Both the position numbers and the translations under genes were made by a program. A DNA stretch of 64,000 nucleotides from Azoarcus sp. DD4. Its GTDB lineage: Bacteria; Pseudomonadota; Gammaproteobacteria; Burkholderiales; Rhodocyclaceae. Each line of letters begins with the position of its first letter. Position 1 is the first letter of the stretch. This document shows, in pieces, positions 27,006 through 34,826 of this stretch. Location of the stretch: positions 868,001 to 932,000 of the forward strand of contig NZ_CP022958.1 in the NCBI RefSeq assembly GCF_006496635.1, given 5' to 3'. The notes under the pieces are model-generated. The model did no database searches. It was not told the DNA's origin and saw only the letters and a list, made by a program, of their open reading frames with translations.

Positions 27006-27326
27006 ATGTCGACTTCTGTGTATGCTCATATCAGGCGCAATCCGCGTTTTGCGGAACTTGTCGCCAAGCGCACCCGCTTCGCCAGCCTGCTGGCCGCGAT
27101 CGTGCTGGTGGTGTTCTACGGCTTCGTGCTGCTGGTGGCCTTCGCCCCGGAGCTGATCGGTCAGCGCCTGTCGGAAGGCAGCAACCTGACCCTCGGCATT
27201 GCCGCCGGCTTGTTCCAGTTCGTGTTCTTCTGGGTGCTGACCTTCGTGTACGTGCGCCGCGCCAACGGCGAGTTCGATGCGATCAACACCGAGATCGTGC
27301 GCGCCGCCTGGAAGGAGGAGAAGTGA
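27006..27326 (+). CDS. DUF485 small membrane protein (YjcH-like)
   Basis: A 106-residue protein with two transmembrane helices (about residues 22-45 and 62-85), matching DUF485/YjcH. In E. coli yjcH sits between acs and actP; here the same gene pair occurs without acs. A strong purine-rich GAGGAGAGGAGAG precedes the ATG. The stop overlaps the ATG of actP (TGATG). It likely assists the acetate symporter in the membrane; its exact function is unknown. Confidence 0.9.
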   Translation: MSTSVYAHIRRNPRFAELVAKRTRFASLLAAIVLVVFYGFVLLVAFAPELIGQRLSEGSNLTLGIAAGLFQFVFFWVLTFVYVRRANGEFDAINTEIVRAAWKEEK

Positions 27327-29005
27327 TGAAGACCTCCCTCCTGTCGCGTCTTGCTGCCGGCCTGCTGGCGCTGCCGCTGTCTGCCACCGTGCTGGCTGCC
27401 GGCCCGGCGATGGAAGCAGCGCAGAAGCAGCCGCTCAACCTGCACGCCATCGGCATGTTCTTCGTGTTCGTGCTGATGACGCTGGGCATCACCTACTGGG
27501 CGGCGAGCCGCACCAAGTCGACCGCCGACTTCTACACCGCCGGCGGCGGCATCACCGGCTTCCAGAACGGCCTCGCCATCGCCGGCGACTACATGTCCGC
27601 CGCGACGCTGCTCGGCCTCACCGCGATGATGTATCTGCAGGGCGTCGACGCCTACATCTACATGATCGCCTTCTTCGTCGGCTGGCCCATCATCCTCTTC
27701 CTGATGGCCGAGCGCCTGCGCAACCTCGGCAAATTCACCTTCGCCGACATCACCGCCTACCGGCTCGACCAGGGCAAGGTGCGGACGATGGCGGCGGTGA
27801 GTTCGCTCACGGTGGTGTGCTTCTATCTGGTGGCGCAGATGGTCGGTGCCGGCCAGTTGATCAAGCTGCTGTTCGGCCTGGATTACAACATCGCCCTGTT
27901 CGTGGTCGGTGCGCTGATGATGGTCTACGTCACCTTTGGCGGCATGGTCGCCACCACCTGGGTGCAGATCATCAAGGCCTGCATGCTGCTGCTGGGTGGC
28001 ACTGCGGTGATGCTGCTGGCGATGAGCCAGTTCGGCTTCAGCTTCGAGACCCTCTCCAGCCGCGCGATGGAAGTGCACAAGCTCGGGCCCAAGCTGCTGA
28101 GCCCGGGTAGCCTGCTGGCCGATCCGGTGACCGCGATCTCGCTCGGCCTCGGCCTGATGTTCGGCACCGCCGGCCTGCCGCACATCCTGATGCGCTTCTT
28201 CACCGTGACCGACGCCAAGGAGGCGCGCAAGTCGGTGCTGTTCGCCTCGGGCATCATCGCCTACTTCTTCAACGTCATCGCCCTGATGGGCCTGGCGGCC
28301 ATCCTCATCGTCGGCCAGAACCCGGAATACTTCGAGGGCGGCACCATCGGCGGCAAGATCGTCGGCGGCGGCAACATGGTGGCGATGCACCTGGCGCACG
28401 CAGTCGGCGGCAACCTGCTGCTCGGCTTCCTGTCGGCGGTGGCCTTCGCCACCATCCTGGCGGTGGTGGCCGGCCTGGCGCTGGCCGGCGCATCGGCGAT
28501 CTCGCACGACATCTACGCCCGCGTCATCATGAAGGGCAAGGCGTCGGAAACCACCGAACTGAAGGTGTCGAAGTTCGCCACCATCGGCCTGGGCGTGATC
28601 GCGGTGCTGCTCGGCATCGTGTTCGAGAAGATGAACGTCGCCTTCATGGTGGCGCTGGCCTTCGGCGTGGCTGCGTCGGCCAACTTCCCGGTGCTGATCC
28701 TGTCGATGTACTGGAAGGGTCTCTCCACCCGCGGCGCGCTCGCCGGCGGCTACCTCGGCCTGTTCAGCGCGGTGGCCTTCGTGGTGCTGTCGAAGTCGGT
28801 GTGGGTGGATGTGCTCGGCAATGCCGCGCCGCTCTTCCCCTACACCCAGCCGGCGCTGTTCTCGATGCCGATCGCCTTCCTCGCCGCCATCCTGGTGTCG
28901 CTGCTCGACAGCAGCCAGAAGGCGGTCGCCGAGCGCGATGCCTTTGAAGATCAGTACGTGCGTGCGCAGACCGGTGTGGGCGCTGCCAGCGCCGCCGCCC
29001 ACTAA
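27326..29005 (+). CDS. actP: Cation/acetate symporter ActP
   Basis: A 559-residue sodium:solute symporter with a cleavable-looking N-terminal signal (MKTSLLSRLAAGLLALPLS) and about thirteen membrane helices. The segment TADFYTAGGGITGFQNGLAIAGDYMSAA is typical of ActP/PanF-family transporters, and pairing with DUF485 supports acetate (also propionate/glycolate) uptake. I chose ATG 27326 rather than the GTG one codon earlier; it overlaps the DUF485 stop. A rho-independent terminator follows at 29055. Confidence 0.92.
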   Translation: MKTSLLSRLAAGLLALPLSATVLAAGPAMEAAQKQPLNLHAIGMFFVFVLMTLGITYWAASRTKSTADFYTAGGGITGFQNGLAIAGDYMSAATLLGLTAMMYLQGVDAYIYMIAFFVGWPIILFLMAERLRNLGKFTFADITAYRLDQGKVRTMAAVSSLTVVCFYLVAQMVGAGQLIKLLFGLDYNIALFVVGALMMVYVTFGGMVATTWVQIIKACMLLLGGTAVMLLAMSQFGFSFETLSSRAMEVHKLGPKLLSPGSLLADPVTAISLGLGLMFGTAGLPHILMRFFTVTDAKEARKSVLFASGIIAYFFNVIALMGLAAILIVGQNPEYFEGGTIGGKIVGGGNMVAMHLAHAVGGNLLLGFLSAVAFATILAVVAGLALAGASAISHDIYARVIMKGKASETTELKVSKFATIGLGVIAVLLGIVFEKMNVAFMVALAFGVAASANFPVLILSMYWKGLSTRGALAGGYLGLFSAVAFVVLSKSVWVDVLGNAAPLFPYTQPALFSMPIAFLAAILVSLLDSSQKAVAERDAFEDQYVRAQTGVGAASAAAH

Positions 29006-29054
29006 GCGGTAACGATGCGTCGCGGCTCTGGTTGCGGCGCATGACGATGTGATC

Positions 29055-29092
29055 AACCCCCTCCGGCCGCAAGGCCCGAGGGGGTTTGTTTT
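29055..29092 (+). terminator. Rho-independent terminator after actP
   Basis: Nine-base arms AACCCCCTC and GAGGGGGTT around a short GC-rich loop, followed by a T-rich tract (TTTGTTTT). It ends the DUF485-actP transcript. Confidence 0.85.
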
Positions 29093-29189
29093 GCTTGGCG
29101 TCGCGCCAGTGGAGGTCATGGCGATGTCGTGGGGCGGTGCTAGACTTGGCCGTCCGCATCGAATTTCCCTGCCGCCGCTAGGAGTGGTC

Positions 29190-30485
29190 GTGGCGCTGCT
29201 CAATCACCTTTTGCTCATCCTGCTGCTGATCGCCGTCAGCGCATTTTTTTCGCTGGCCGAGATTTCGCTCGCGGCCGCCCGCAAGATCAAGTTGCGGCTG
29301 CTGGCCGAGGAAGGCAGGGTCGATGCCCAGCGCGTGCTCGCATTGCAGGAGAACCCCGGCAACTTCTTCACCGTGGTGCAGATCGCCCTCAATGCGGTGG
29401 CCATCCTCGGCGGCATCGTCGGCGAGCAGGCCCTTTCGCCCTACGTGGAGGCGGCGCTGCGGCCCTTTTACGACGGGCCGGCGCTCGGTACGCTGAGCTT
29501 CGTCGTCGCCTTCGTGTTCGTTACCTCGCTATTCGTGCTGTTCGCCGACCTGATGCCTAAGCGGTTGGCGATGGTGAGGCCGGAAGAGGTGGCGATGCGG
29601 GTGGTGCGGCCCATCCAGGCCTGCATGTGGCTGTTTGCGCCGCTGGTGTGGCTGTTCAACAGCGTGGCGGACCGGCTGTTCAAGTTGTTCGGCGTGCCCA
29701 ACGTGCGGGGCGACGACATCACCGCCGACGACATCCTGGCAATGGCCGATGCCGGCGCCCAGGCCGGCGGCCTGCTCCAGCAGGAAGAACACCTGATCCG
29801 CAACGTGTTCGAACTCGACGCCCGCATCGTGCCCTCGGCCATGACGGCGCGCGACAGCATCGTCTTCTTCACCCTGGGCGAGAGCGAAGAGAGCATACGG
29901 CGCAAGATCGCCGAGCATCCGCACGGCAAGTTCCCGGTGTGCGAGAGCACCATCGACAGCGTGATCGGCTATGTGGACGCCAAGGACATTTTCGCGCGCA
30001 TCCTGCAGGGGCAGGACCTTTCGCTGCGCACCCAGCCCATCGTCCGCAAGGTGCTGATGCTGCCGGACTCGCTGACGCTGTTCGAGGCGCTGGAGCGTTT
30101 CCGCGACGCGAAGGAGGATTTCGCGCTGGTGATCAGCGAATACGCGCTGGTGGTCGGCTTACTGACGCTGCAGGACGTGATGAACACCGTGATGGGCGAA
30201 CTCGGCAGCCCCTTCCAGGAAGAGCTGATCGTGCGGCGCGATGAGAACTCCTGGCTGATCGACGGTGTGACGCCGATCGAGGACGTCATGCAGGCGCTGG
30301 CGATCGACGAGTTCGAGGGCTTCGAGAACTACGAGACGATCGCCGGCTTCCTGATGTACCGCCTGCGCAAGGTGCCCAAGCGCACCGACAGCGTGGTCTA
30401 TGCCGGCTACAAGTTCGAAGTGGTCGACATCGACAACTACCGCATCGACCAGGTATTGGTGACGCGGGAGCCCGCCGCGGCCTGA
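29190..30485 (+). CDS. CNNM/CBS/CorC-domain membrane protein (hemolysin family, YtfL/CorB-like)
   Basis: A 431-residue protein starting at GTG 29190, which has TAGGAG five bases upstream. An N-terminal CNNM (DUF21) membrane domain of about four helices (residues 1-190) precedes two CBS domains (about 205-330) and a CorC/HlyC domain (about 345-428). Relatives are implicated in magnesium or cobalt efflux and acid tolerance; the name hemolysin is historical. It follows the actP terminator and converges on the GntR gene (16 bases between stops), so it is probably its own transcription unit. Confidence 0.88.
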   Translation: MALLNHLLLILLLIAVSAFFSLAEISLAAARKIKLRLLAEEGRVDAQRVLALQENPGNFFTVVQIALNAVAILGGIVGEQALSPYVEAALRPFYDGPALGTLSFVVAFVFVTSLFVLFADLMPKRLAMVRPEEVAMRVVRPIQACMWLFAPLVWLFNSVADRLFKLFGVPNVRGDDITADDILAMADAGAQAGGLLQQEEHLIRNVFELDARIVPSAMTARDSIVFFTLGESEESIRRKIAEHPHGKFPVCESTIDSVIGYVDAKDIFARILQGQDLSLRTQPIVRKVLMLPDSLTLFEALERFRDAKEDFALVISEYALVVGLLTLQDVMNTVMGELGSPFQEELIVRRDENSWLIDGVTPIEDVMQALAIDEFEGFENYETIAGFLMYRLRKVPKRTDSVVYAGYKFEVVDIDNYRIDQVLVTREPAAA

Positions 30486-30501
30486 GCGGCCGTCGCGGAC
30501 T

Positions 30502-31173
30502 TCAGGCTGCGCGGTTGCGTGCCGCGGCGATGCGGGCGAGCGCGCTGCGGCCGCTGCGGATGTGTTCGCGCATGCGTTGCTCCGCAGCGTCGGCGTCGCG
30601 GGCGAGCAGGGCATCGAGCAGGGTGCGGTGCTCGGCCAGCGACTGCTCCAGGCGGCCTTCGGAATACAGCGAGTGGTGGCGCGACAGCTTGATGACCTTG
30701 CGCAGATCCTCGATCACATGCAGCAGCCAGCGGTTATCGGCGATTTCCTGCAGGGCGTGGTGGAAGGCCTGGTTGGCCTCGAAGAAGCGGTCGATGTCCT
30801 GCGCCTCGGCGGCCTTTTCCAGATCGCCGTGAATGGACTGCAGGCGGGCGAGGTCGGCGTCGCTGGCGCGACCGGCAGAGGCCTTGGCGCATTCGCCTTC
30901 GAGCAGTGCCATCACGTTGAAGACCTCGTCGAGGTCGCGCTCCGAGATTTCCGTGACATAGCAACCGCGACGCGGCTTGAGCGTGACCAGACCTTCGGAC
31001 GCCAGCACTTTCAGCGCCTCGCGCAAGGGCGTGCGCGAGATGCCGTATTGCTCGGCGAGCGCCTGCTCGTCGACCCAGGTGCCAGGTGGCAGTTCGTGCG
31101 AAAAAATGCGCTCGCGCAGGCGTTCGGCGACTTCCTGGTAGAGCGCGAGCGGGGCGATGCGAGAGGCAGTCAT
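30502..31173 (-). CDS. GntR/FadR family transcriptional regulator
   Basis: A 223-residue regulator: N-terminal winged helix (about residues 8-75, SHELPPGTWVDEQALAEQYGISRTPLREAL in order) and a C-terminal all-helical FCD domain with the metal-binding Asp/His positions expected of the FadR branch. I chose the Met at 31173; longer frames reach into the promoter. It is divergent from mcm, so it most likely represses the methylmalonyl-CoA/propionyl-CoA operon and senses an acid or acyl-CoA of that pathway. The link is positional; the palindrome at 31241 is the likely site. Confidence 0.88.
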   Translation of the reverse strand: MTASRIAPLALYQEVAERLRERIFSHELPPGTWVDEQALAEQYGISRTPLREALKVLASEGLVTLKPRRGCYVTEISERDLDEVFNVMALLEGECAKASAGRASDADLARLQSIHGDLEKAAEAQDIDRFFEANQAFHHALQEIADNRWLLHVIEDLRKVIKLSRHHSLYSEGRLEQSLAEHRTLLDALLARDADAAEQRMREHIRSGRSALARIAAARNRAA

Positions 31174-31240
31174 GGGCAGTGTGGTCTTCGGGGGAGCGGA
31201 AGGATAACGCGTTCCGGCCGCTTTCTCACCCCATTGCATA

Positions 31241-31250
31241 CATAATTATG
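31241..31250. promoter_or_regulatory. Palindromic operator candidate for the GntR regulator
   Basis: CATAATTATG is a perfect 10-base palindrome in the only AT-rich part of the 346-base gap between the GntR gene and mcm. One base further out on each side mismatches, then AT/AT resumes the symmetry. It lies 68 bases upstream of the GntR start and 270 bases upstream of mcm, so a transcript of mcm starting here has a long leader. Confidence 0.5.
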
Positions 31251-31330
31251 GATAAAGTATTATTACTGAACTGATCGAAGTCAACACCGCTTCAACCAGT
31301 CGCTTTCCTGCATGCGGCGTAGCATGGGAG

Positions 31331-31513
31331 GCTCCGGGCCCACGGCCCGGAGCGCATGAGAGGGACTACGTCGCGAGCTGGAGCGCCAGCGACCGCCCGC
31401 GGTTACGACTGCGGGCGGTCCCGCTGCCGCCCACTCTCGGGGCCGACTGCCGGTGAAACTTGGCTACCGAATAATGCAACGCCGCCGCCGCGGCTTTTCT
31501 GTTTCAGAGAGGG
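31331..31513 (+). ncRNA. Candidate structured leader RNA of mcm
   Basis: Downstream of the palindrome the mcm leader can fold into: a 10-pair hairpin (31331-31353); a closing helix GAGAG (31358-31362) with CTCTC (31434-31438) and GGGA (31362-31365) with TCCC (31419-31422); and inside it two hairpins, 31370-31393 (GTCG/CTGG arms) and 31394-31417 (CGCCCGC arms, 10-base loop). Then GCCGC/GCGGC (31481-31494) plus TTTT resembles an attenuator. The mcm Shine-Dalgarno GAGAGGG (31507-31513) is identical to the 5' closing strand, so CTCTC could pair with either. I do not see the B12 box of a cobalamin riboswitch. This is a hand fold, not a computed one. Confidence 0.5.
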
Positions 31514-31519
31514 TTTGTC

Positions 31520-33685
31520 ATGTCGAACGCCAACGCGCCCGCGTATCCCCAGCCGGACCTGGACGCCTGGAAGAAGGCCGCCGCGAAGCACGCACCGGAT
31601 GGCGATCTGGAGAAACTGAACTGGATCACGCCCGAAGGGCTGACGGTCAAACCGCTGTACACCAAGGCCGACACCGCCGATCTGCCGCACGCCGACACGC
31701 TACCGGGTTTCGAACCCTTCCTGCGCGGCCCCCAGCCGACCATGTACGCGGTCAAGCCGTGGACCATCCGCCAGTACGCCGGCTTCTCCACCGCTGAAGA
31801 ATCCAACGCCTTCTACCGCAAGGCGCTCGCCGCAGGCGGTCAGGGCGTGTCGGTGGCCTTCGACCTCGCCACCCATCGCGGCTACGATTCCGACCATCCG
31901 CGCGTAACCGGCGACGTCGGCAAGGCCGGCGTGGCGATCGACTCCGTCGAGGACATGAAGATCCTGTTCGACAGCATCCCGCTCGACAAGGTCTCGGTGT
32001 CGATGACCATGAACGGCGCGGTACTGCCCATCCTGGCCGGCTACATCGTCGCCGCGGAAGAGCAGGGCGTCAGCCAGGACAAACTGTCGGGCACGATCCA
32101 GAACGACATCCTGAAAGAATTCATGGTGCGGAACACCTACATCTATCCGCCCACGCCGTCGATGAAGATCATCGCCGACATCTTCGGCTACACCGCGCAG
32201 CACATGCCGAAGTTCAACTCGATCTCGATCTCCGGCTACCACATCCAGGAGGCGGGTGCGAACCAGGCGATCGAACTGGCCTTCACGCTGGCGGACGGCC
32301 TGGAATACGTGCGCACCGGCATCAATTCCGGCATGGACGTCGACACCTTCGCCGGCCGCCTGTCCTTCTTCTGGGCGGTGGGCATGAACTTCTACCTCGA
32401 GATCGCCAAGATGCGCGCGGCGCGTCTGCTGTGGTGGCGGATCATGAAGCAGTTCAACCCCAAGAGCCCGAAGTCGATGATGCTGCGCACCCACTCGCAG
32501 ACCTCCGGCTGGTCGCTCACCGAGCAGGACCCGTACAACAACGTGGTGCGCACCACCATAGAGGCGATGGCGGCGGTGTTCGGCGGCACCCAGTCGCTGC
32601 ACACCAACGCGCTCGACGAAGCGATCGCGCTGCCCACCGAGTTCTCGGCCCGCATCGCGCGCAACACCCAGATCATCATCCAGGAAGAGACCCACATCTG
32701 TAACGTGGTCGATCCCTGGGCCGGCTCCTACATGATGGAGTCGCTCACCCAGGACATGGCCGACAAGGCCTGGGCGCTGATCGAGGAAATCGAGGCCATG
32801 GGCGGCATGACCAAGGCGGTCGAGTCCGGCTGGGCCAAGATGAAGGTCGAGGAATGCGCCGCCGACAAGCAGGCGCGCATCGACTCGGGCAAGGACGTCA
32901 TCGTCGGCGTGAACAAGTACAAGCTCGCCAAGGAAGATCCGATCGAGATCCTCGACATCGACAACCACGCCGTGCGCGACGCGCAGATCGCCCGTTTGAC
33001 CAAGATCCGCGCCACCCGCGATGCCGCCGCGGTCGAAGCCGCGCTGGCCGCGCTGACCAAGTGTGCCGAGACTGGAGAGGGCAACCTGCTCGACCTCGCG
33101 GTCAAGGCGGTGCGCCTGCGCGCCACCGTCGGCGAAATCTCCGACGCGCTGGAAAAGGTGTTCGGCCGCTACCGCGCCAACCCGCAGGCGGTGTCAGGCG
33201 TCTATGGCGCCGTGGTGGAAGAGGATGCCGACTGGAAAGCGCTGAAGGCCGAGATCGAAACCTTCGTCGCCGAGGAAGGGCGGCGTCCGCGCATCATGAT
33301 CGCCAAGCTCGGCCAGGACGGCCACGATCGCGGCGCCAAGGTGGTGGCCTCGGCCTTCGCCGACCTCGGTTTCGACATCGACATCGGCCCGCTCTTCCAG
33401 ACTCCGGAAGAAGCCGCCCGTCACGCGGTGGAAAACGACGTGCATGCGGTCGGCTGCTCCAGCCTGGCCGCCGGGCACAAGACCCTGGTGCCGGCCATCA
33501 TCAACGAACTCAAGCGCCTGGGTGCGGACGACATCATCACCTTCGTCGGCGGCGTGATCCCGGCGCAGGACTACGACGCGCTCTACGCGGCCGGCGCCAA
33601 GGGCATCTTCGGGCCGGGCACGCCCATCCCGAAGGCGGCGCGCGAAGTTCTCAAGCAGATCCGCGCGGCCAAGGTCGCGGCCTGA
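31520..33685 (+). CDS. scpA: Methylmalonyl-CoA mutase
   Basis: A 721-residue adenosylcobalamin enzyme interconverting methylmalonyl-CoA and succinyl-CoA. The TIM-barrel catalytic part (about 30-560) has RQYAGFST (the substrate-carboxylate Tyr of true methylmalonyl-CoA mutases), SGYHIQEAGA and QTSGWSLTEQDPYNN. The C-terminal B12 domain has DxHxxG at D600/H602/G605. Single-chain length matches the human/E. coli Sbm type. It opens the operon mcm-meaB-pccB-pccA, which takes propionyl-CoA to succinyl-CoA. No methylmalonyl-CoA epimerase lies next to it. GAGAGGG is seven bases before the ATG. Confidence 0.94.
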   Translation: MSNANAPAYPQPDLDAWKKAAAKHAPDGDLEKLNWITPEGLTVKPLYTKADTADLPHADTLPGFEPFLRGPQPTMYAVKPWTIRQYAGFSTAEESNAFYRKALAAGGQGVSVAFDLATHRGYDSDHPRVTGDVGKAGVAIDSVEDMKILFDSIPLDKVSVSMTMNGAVLPILAGYIVAAEEQGVSQDKLSGTIQNDILKEFMVRNTYIYPPTPSMKIIADIFGYTAQHMPKFNSISISGYHIQEAGANQAIELAFTLADGLEYVRTGINSGMDVDTFAGRLSFFWAVGMNFYLEIAKMRAARLLWWRIMKQFNPKSPKSMMLRTHSQTSGWSLTEQDPYNNVVRTTIEAMAAVFGGTQSLHTNALDEAIALPTEFSARIARNTQIIIQEETHICNVVDPWAGSYMMESLTQDMADKAWALIEEIEAMGGMTKAVESGWAKMKVEECAADKQARIDSGKDVIVGVNKYKLAKEDPIEILDIDNHAVRDAQIARLTKIRATRDAAAVEAALAALTKCAETGEGNLLDLAVKAVRLRATVGEISDALEKVFGRYRANPQAVSGVYGAVVEEDADWKALKAEIETFVAEEGRRPRIMIAKLGQDGHDRGAKVVASAFADLGFDIDIGPLFQTPEEAARHAVENDVHAVGCSSLAAGHKTLVPAIINELKRLGADDIITFVGGVIPAQDYDALYAAGAKGIFGPGTPIPKAAREVLKQIRAAKVAA

Positions 33686-33696
33686 TACGCTGCGCA

Positions 33697-33728
33697 GCCC
33701 GGATGGCCTCCGACGGAGGCGTCCGGGC
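33697..33728 (+). other. Intercistronic hairpin between mcm and meaB
   Basis: GCCCGGA, two bases, GCCTCC, a GAC loop, GGAGGC, one base, TCCGGGC: a nearly perfect 13-pair stem with no T-run. It may act as a processing or stability element that sets mcm against meaB levels. Confidence 0.5.
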
Positions 33729-33752
33729 GTGGTCCCGCCCCCATCCCGTTCG

Positions 33753-34754
33753 ATGTCGATGAACATGCCCGAAACCCTGCCGCTGCCCGCCGCCGATCTC
33801 GCCCTGGTCGAGGGCGTGCGCGCGCGCCAGCTGCGCCCGCTCGCCAAGACCATCACGCTGATCGAGTCTCAGCGCGAAGAGCACAAGGTGCGCGCCCGTG
33901 CCGTGCTGGAGGCGCTGCTGCCGCACACCGGCGGTGCGATGCGGGTGGGTATCTCCGGCGTGCCGGGGGTGGGCAAGTCCACCTTCATCGAGGCGCTGGG
34001 CCTGCACCTGATCGGGCAGGGTCTGCGCGTGGCGGTGCTGGCGGTCGATCCCTCGTCGTCGCTGACGGGCGGTTCCATCCTCGGCGACAAGACGCGGATG
34101 GAGCTGCTCAGCCAGAATCCCGCAGCCTTCATCCGCCCCAGCCCGTCGGCCGGTTCGCTCGGCGGCGTGGCCGAGAAAACGCGCGAGACTATGCTGGTGT
34201 GCGAGGCGGCCGGTTTCGACGTGATCATCGTCGAGACCGTGGGGGTGGGGCAGAGCGAGACCGCGGTTGCCGGCATGACCGACATCTTCTGCCTGCTGCA
34301 GCTGCCCAATGCCGGCGACGACCTGCAGGCGATCAAGAAGGGCATCATGGAGATCGCCGACCTCATCGTCATCAACAAGGCGGACATCGATGCTAGCGCG
34401 GCGATGCGGGCGAAATCGCAGATGAAGACGGCGCTGCACATGCTGCGCCCGGCGAGCCCCAACTGGACGGTGCCGGTGCTTACGCTGTCGGCACTGAAGA
34501 AGGATGGTGTTGCCGACTTCTGGAACACGGTGCAGGACTACCGCGCCGCGATGACGAAGAGCGGCGAGTTCGAGGCCAAGCGCCGCCACCAGGCGCTGGC
34601 CTGGATGTGGGAACAGATCGACGCCGGCTTGCGCAGCCGTTTCCGCAACCATCCGGGCGTGCGCGAAGCCCTGCCGCAGCTGTCGGCTGCGGTGGAGGCG
34701 GGCGGTACCACCCCGTCGGCGGCGGCGCTGCGTCTGCTTGCCTACCTGAATTGA
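33753..34754 (+). CDS. meaB: Methylmalonyl-CoA mutase-associated GTPase MeaB (ArgK-like)
   Basis: A 333-residue SIMIBI-class G protein that gates cofactor loading and protects methylmalonyl-CoA mutase from inactivation. Walker A GVPGVGKST from residue 69, VDPSS in switch I region, ETVGVGQSE switch II/III region, and NKAD as the guanine-specificity motif. It follows mcm directly, which fixes its partner. The start is uncertain among three in-frame ATGs at 33753, 33759 and 33765, none with a strong Shine-Dalgarno; the hairpin just upstream may limit its translation. Confidence 0.92.
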   Translation: MSMNMPETLPLPAADLALVEGVRARQLRPLAKTITLIESQREEHKVRARAVLEALLPHTGGAMRVGISGVPGVGKSTFIEALGLHLIGQGLRVAVLAVDPSSSLTGGSILGDKTRMELLSQNPAAFIRPSPSAGSLGGVAEKTRETMLVCEAAGFDVIIVETVGVGQSETAVAGMTDIFCLLQLPNAGDDLQAIKKGIMEIADLIVINKADIDASAAMRAKSQMKTALHMLRPASPNWTVPVLTLSALKKDGVADFWNTVQDYRAAMTKSGEFEAKRRHQALAWMWEQIDAGLRSRFRNHPGVREALPQLSAAVEAGGTTPSAAALRLLAYLN

Positions 34755-34812
34755 AACGCTAGAACGACATATCGTCCGGCCGCGATAGCGCGGGCGGCGA
34801 GCAAGGAACCTT

Positions 34813-34821
34813 AAAGGAGGT
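34813..34821 (+). promoter_or_regulatory. Near-perfect ribosome-binding site of pccB
   Basis: AAAGGAGGT five bases before the pccB ATG matches the 16S rRNA tail almost completely and stands out against the weak sites of meaB and the leader ORF; it predicts high expression of the carboxyltransferase subunit. Confidence 0.75.
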
Positions 34822-34826
34822 CATCA

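Noticed and set aside
31331..31470. Classical cobalamin riboswitch before mcm
   Set aside because: The conserved B12 box and the usual helix order are not present; GGTGAAA at 31452 is an isolated resemblance in the wrong place.
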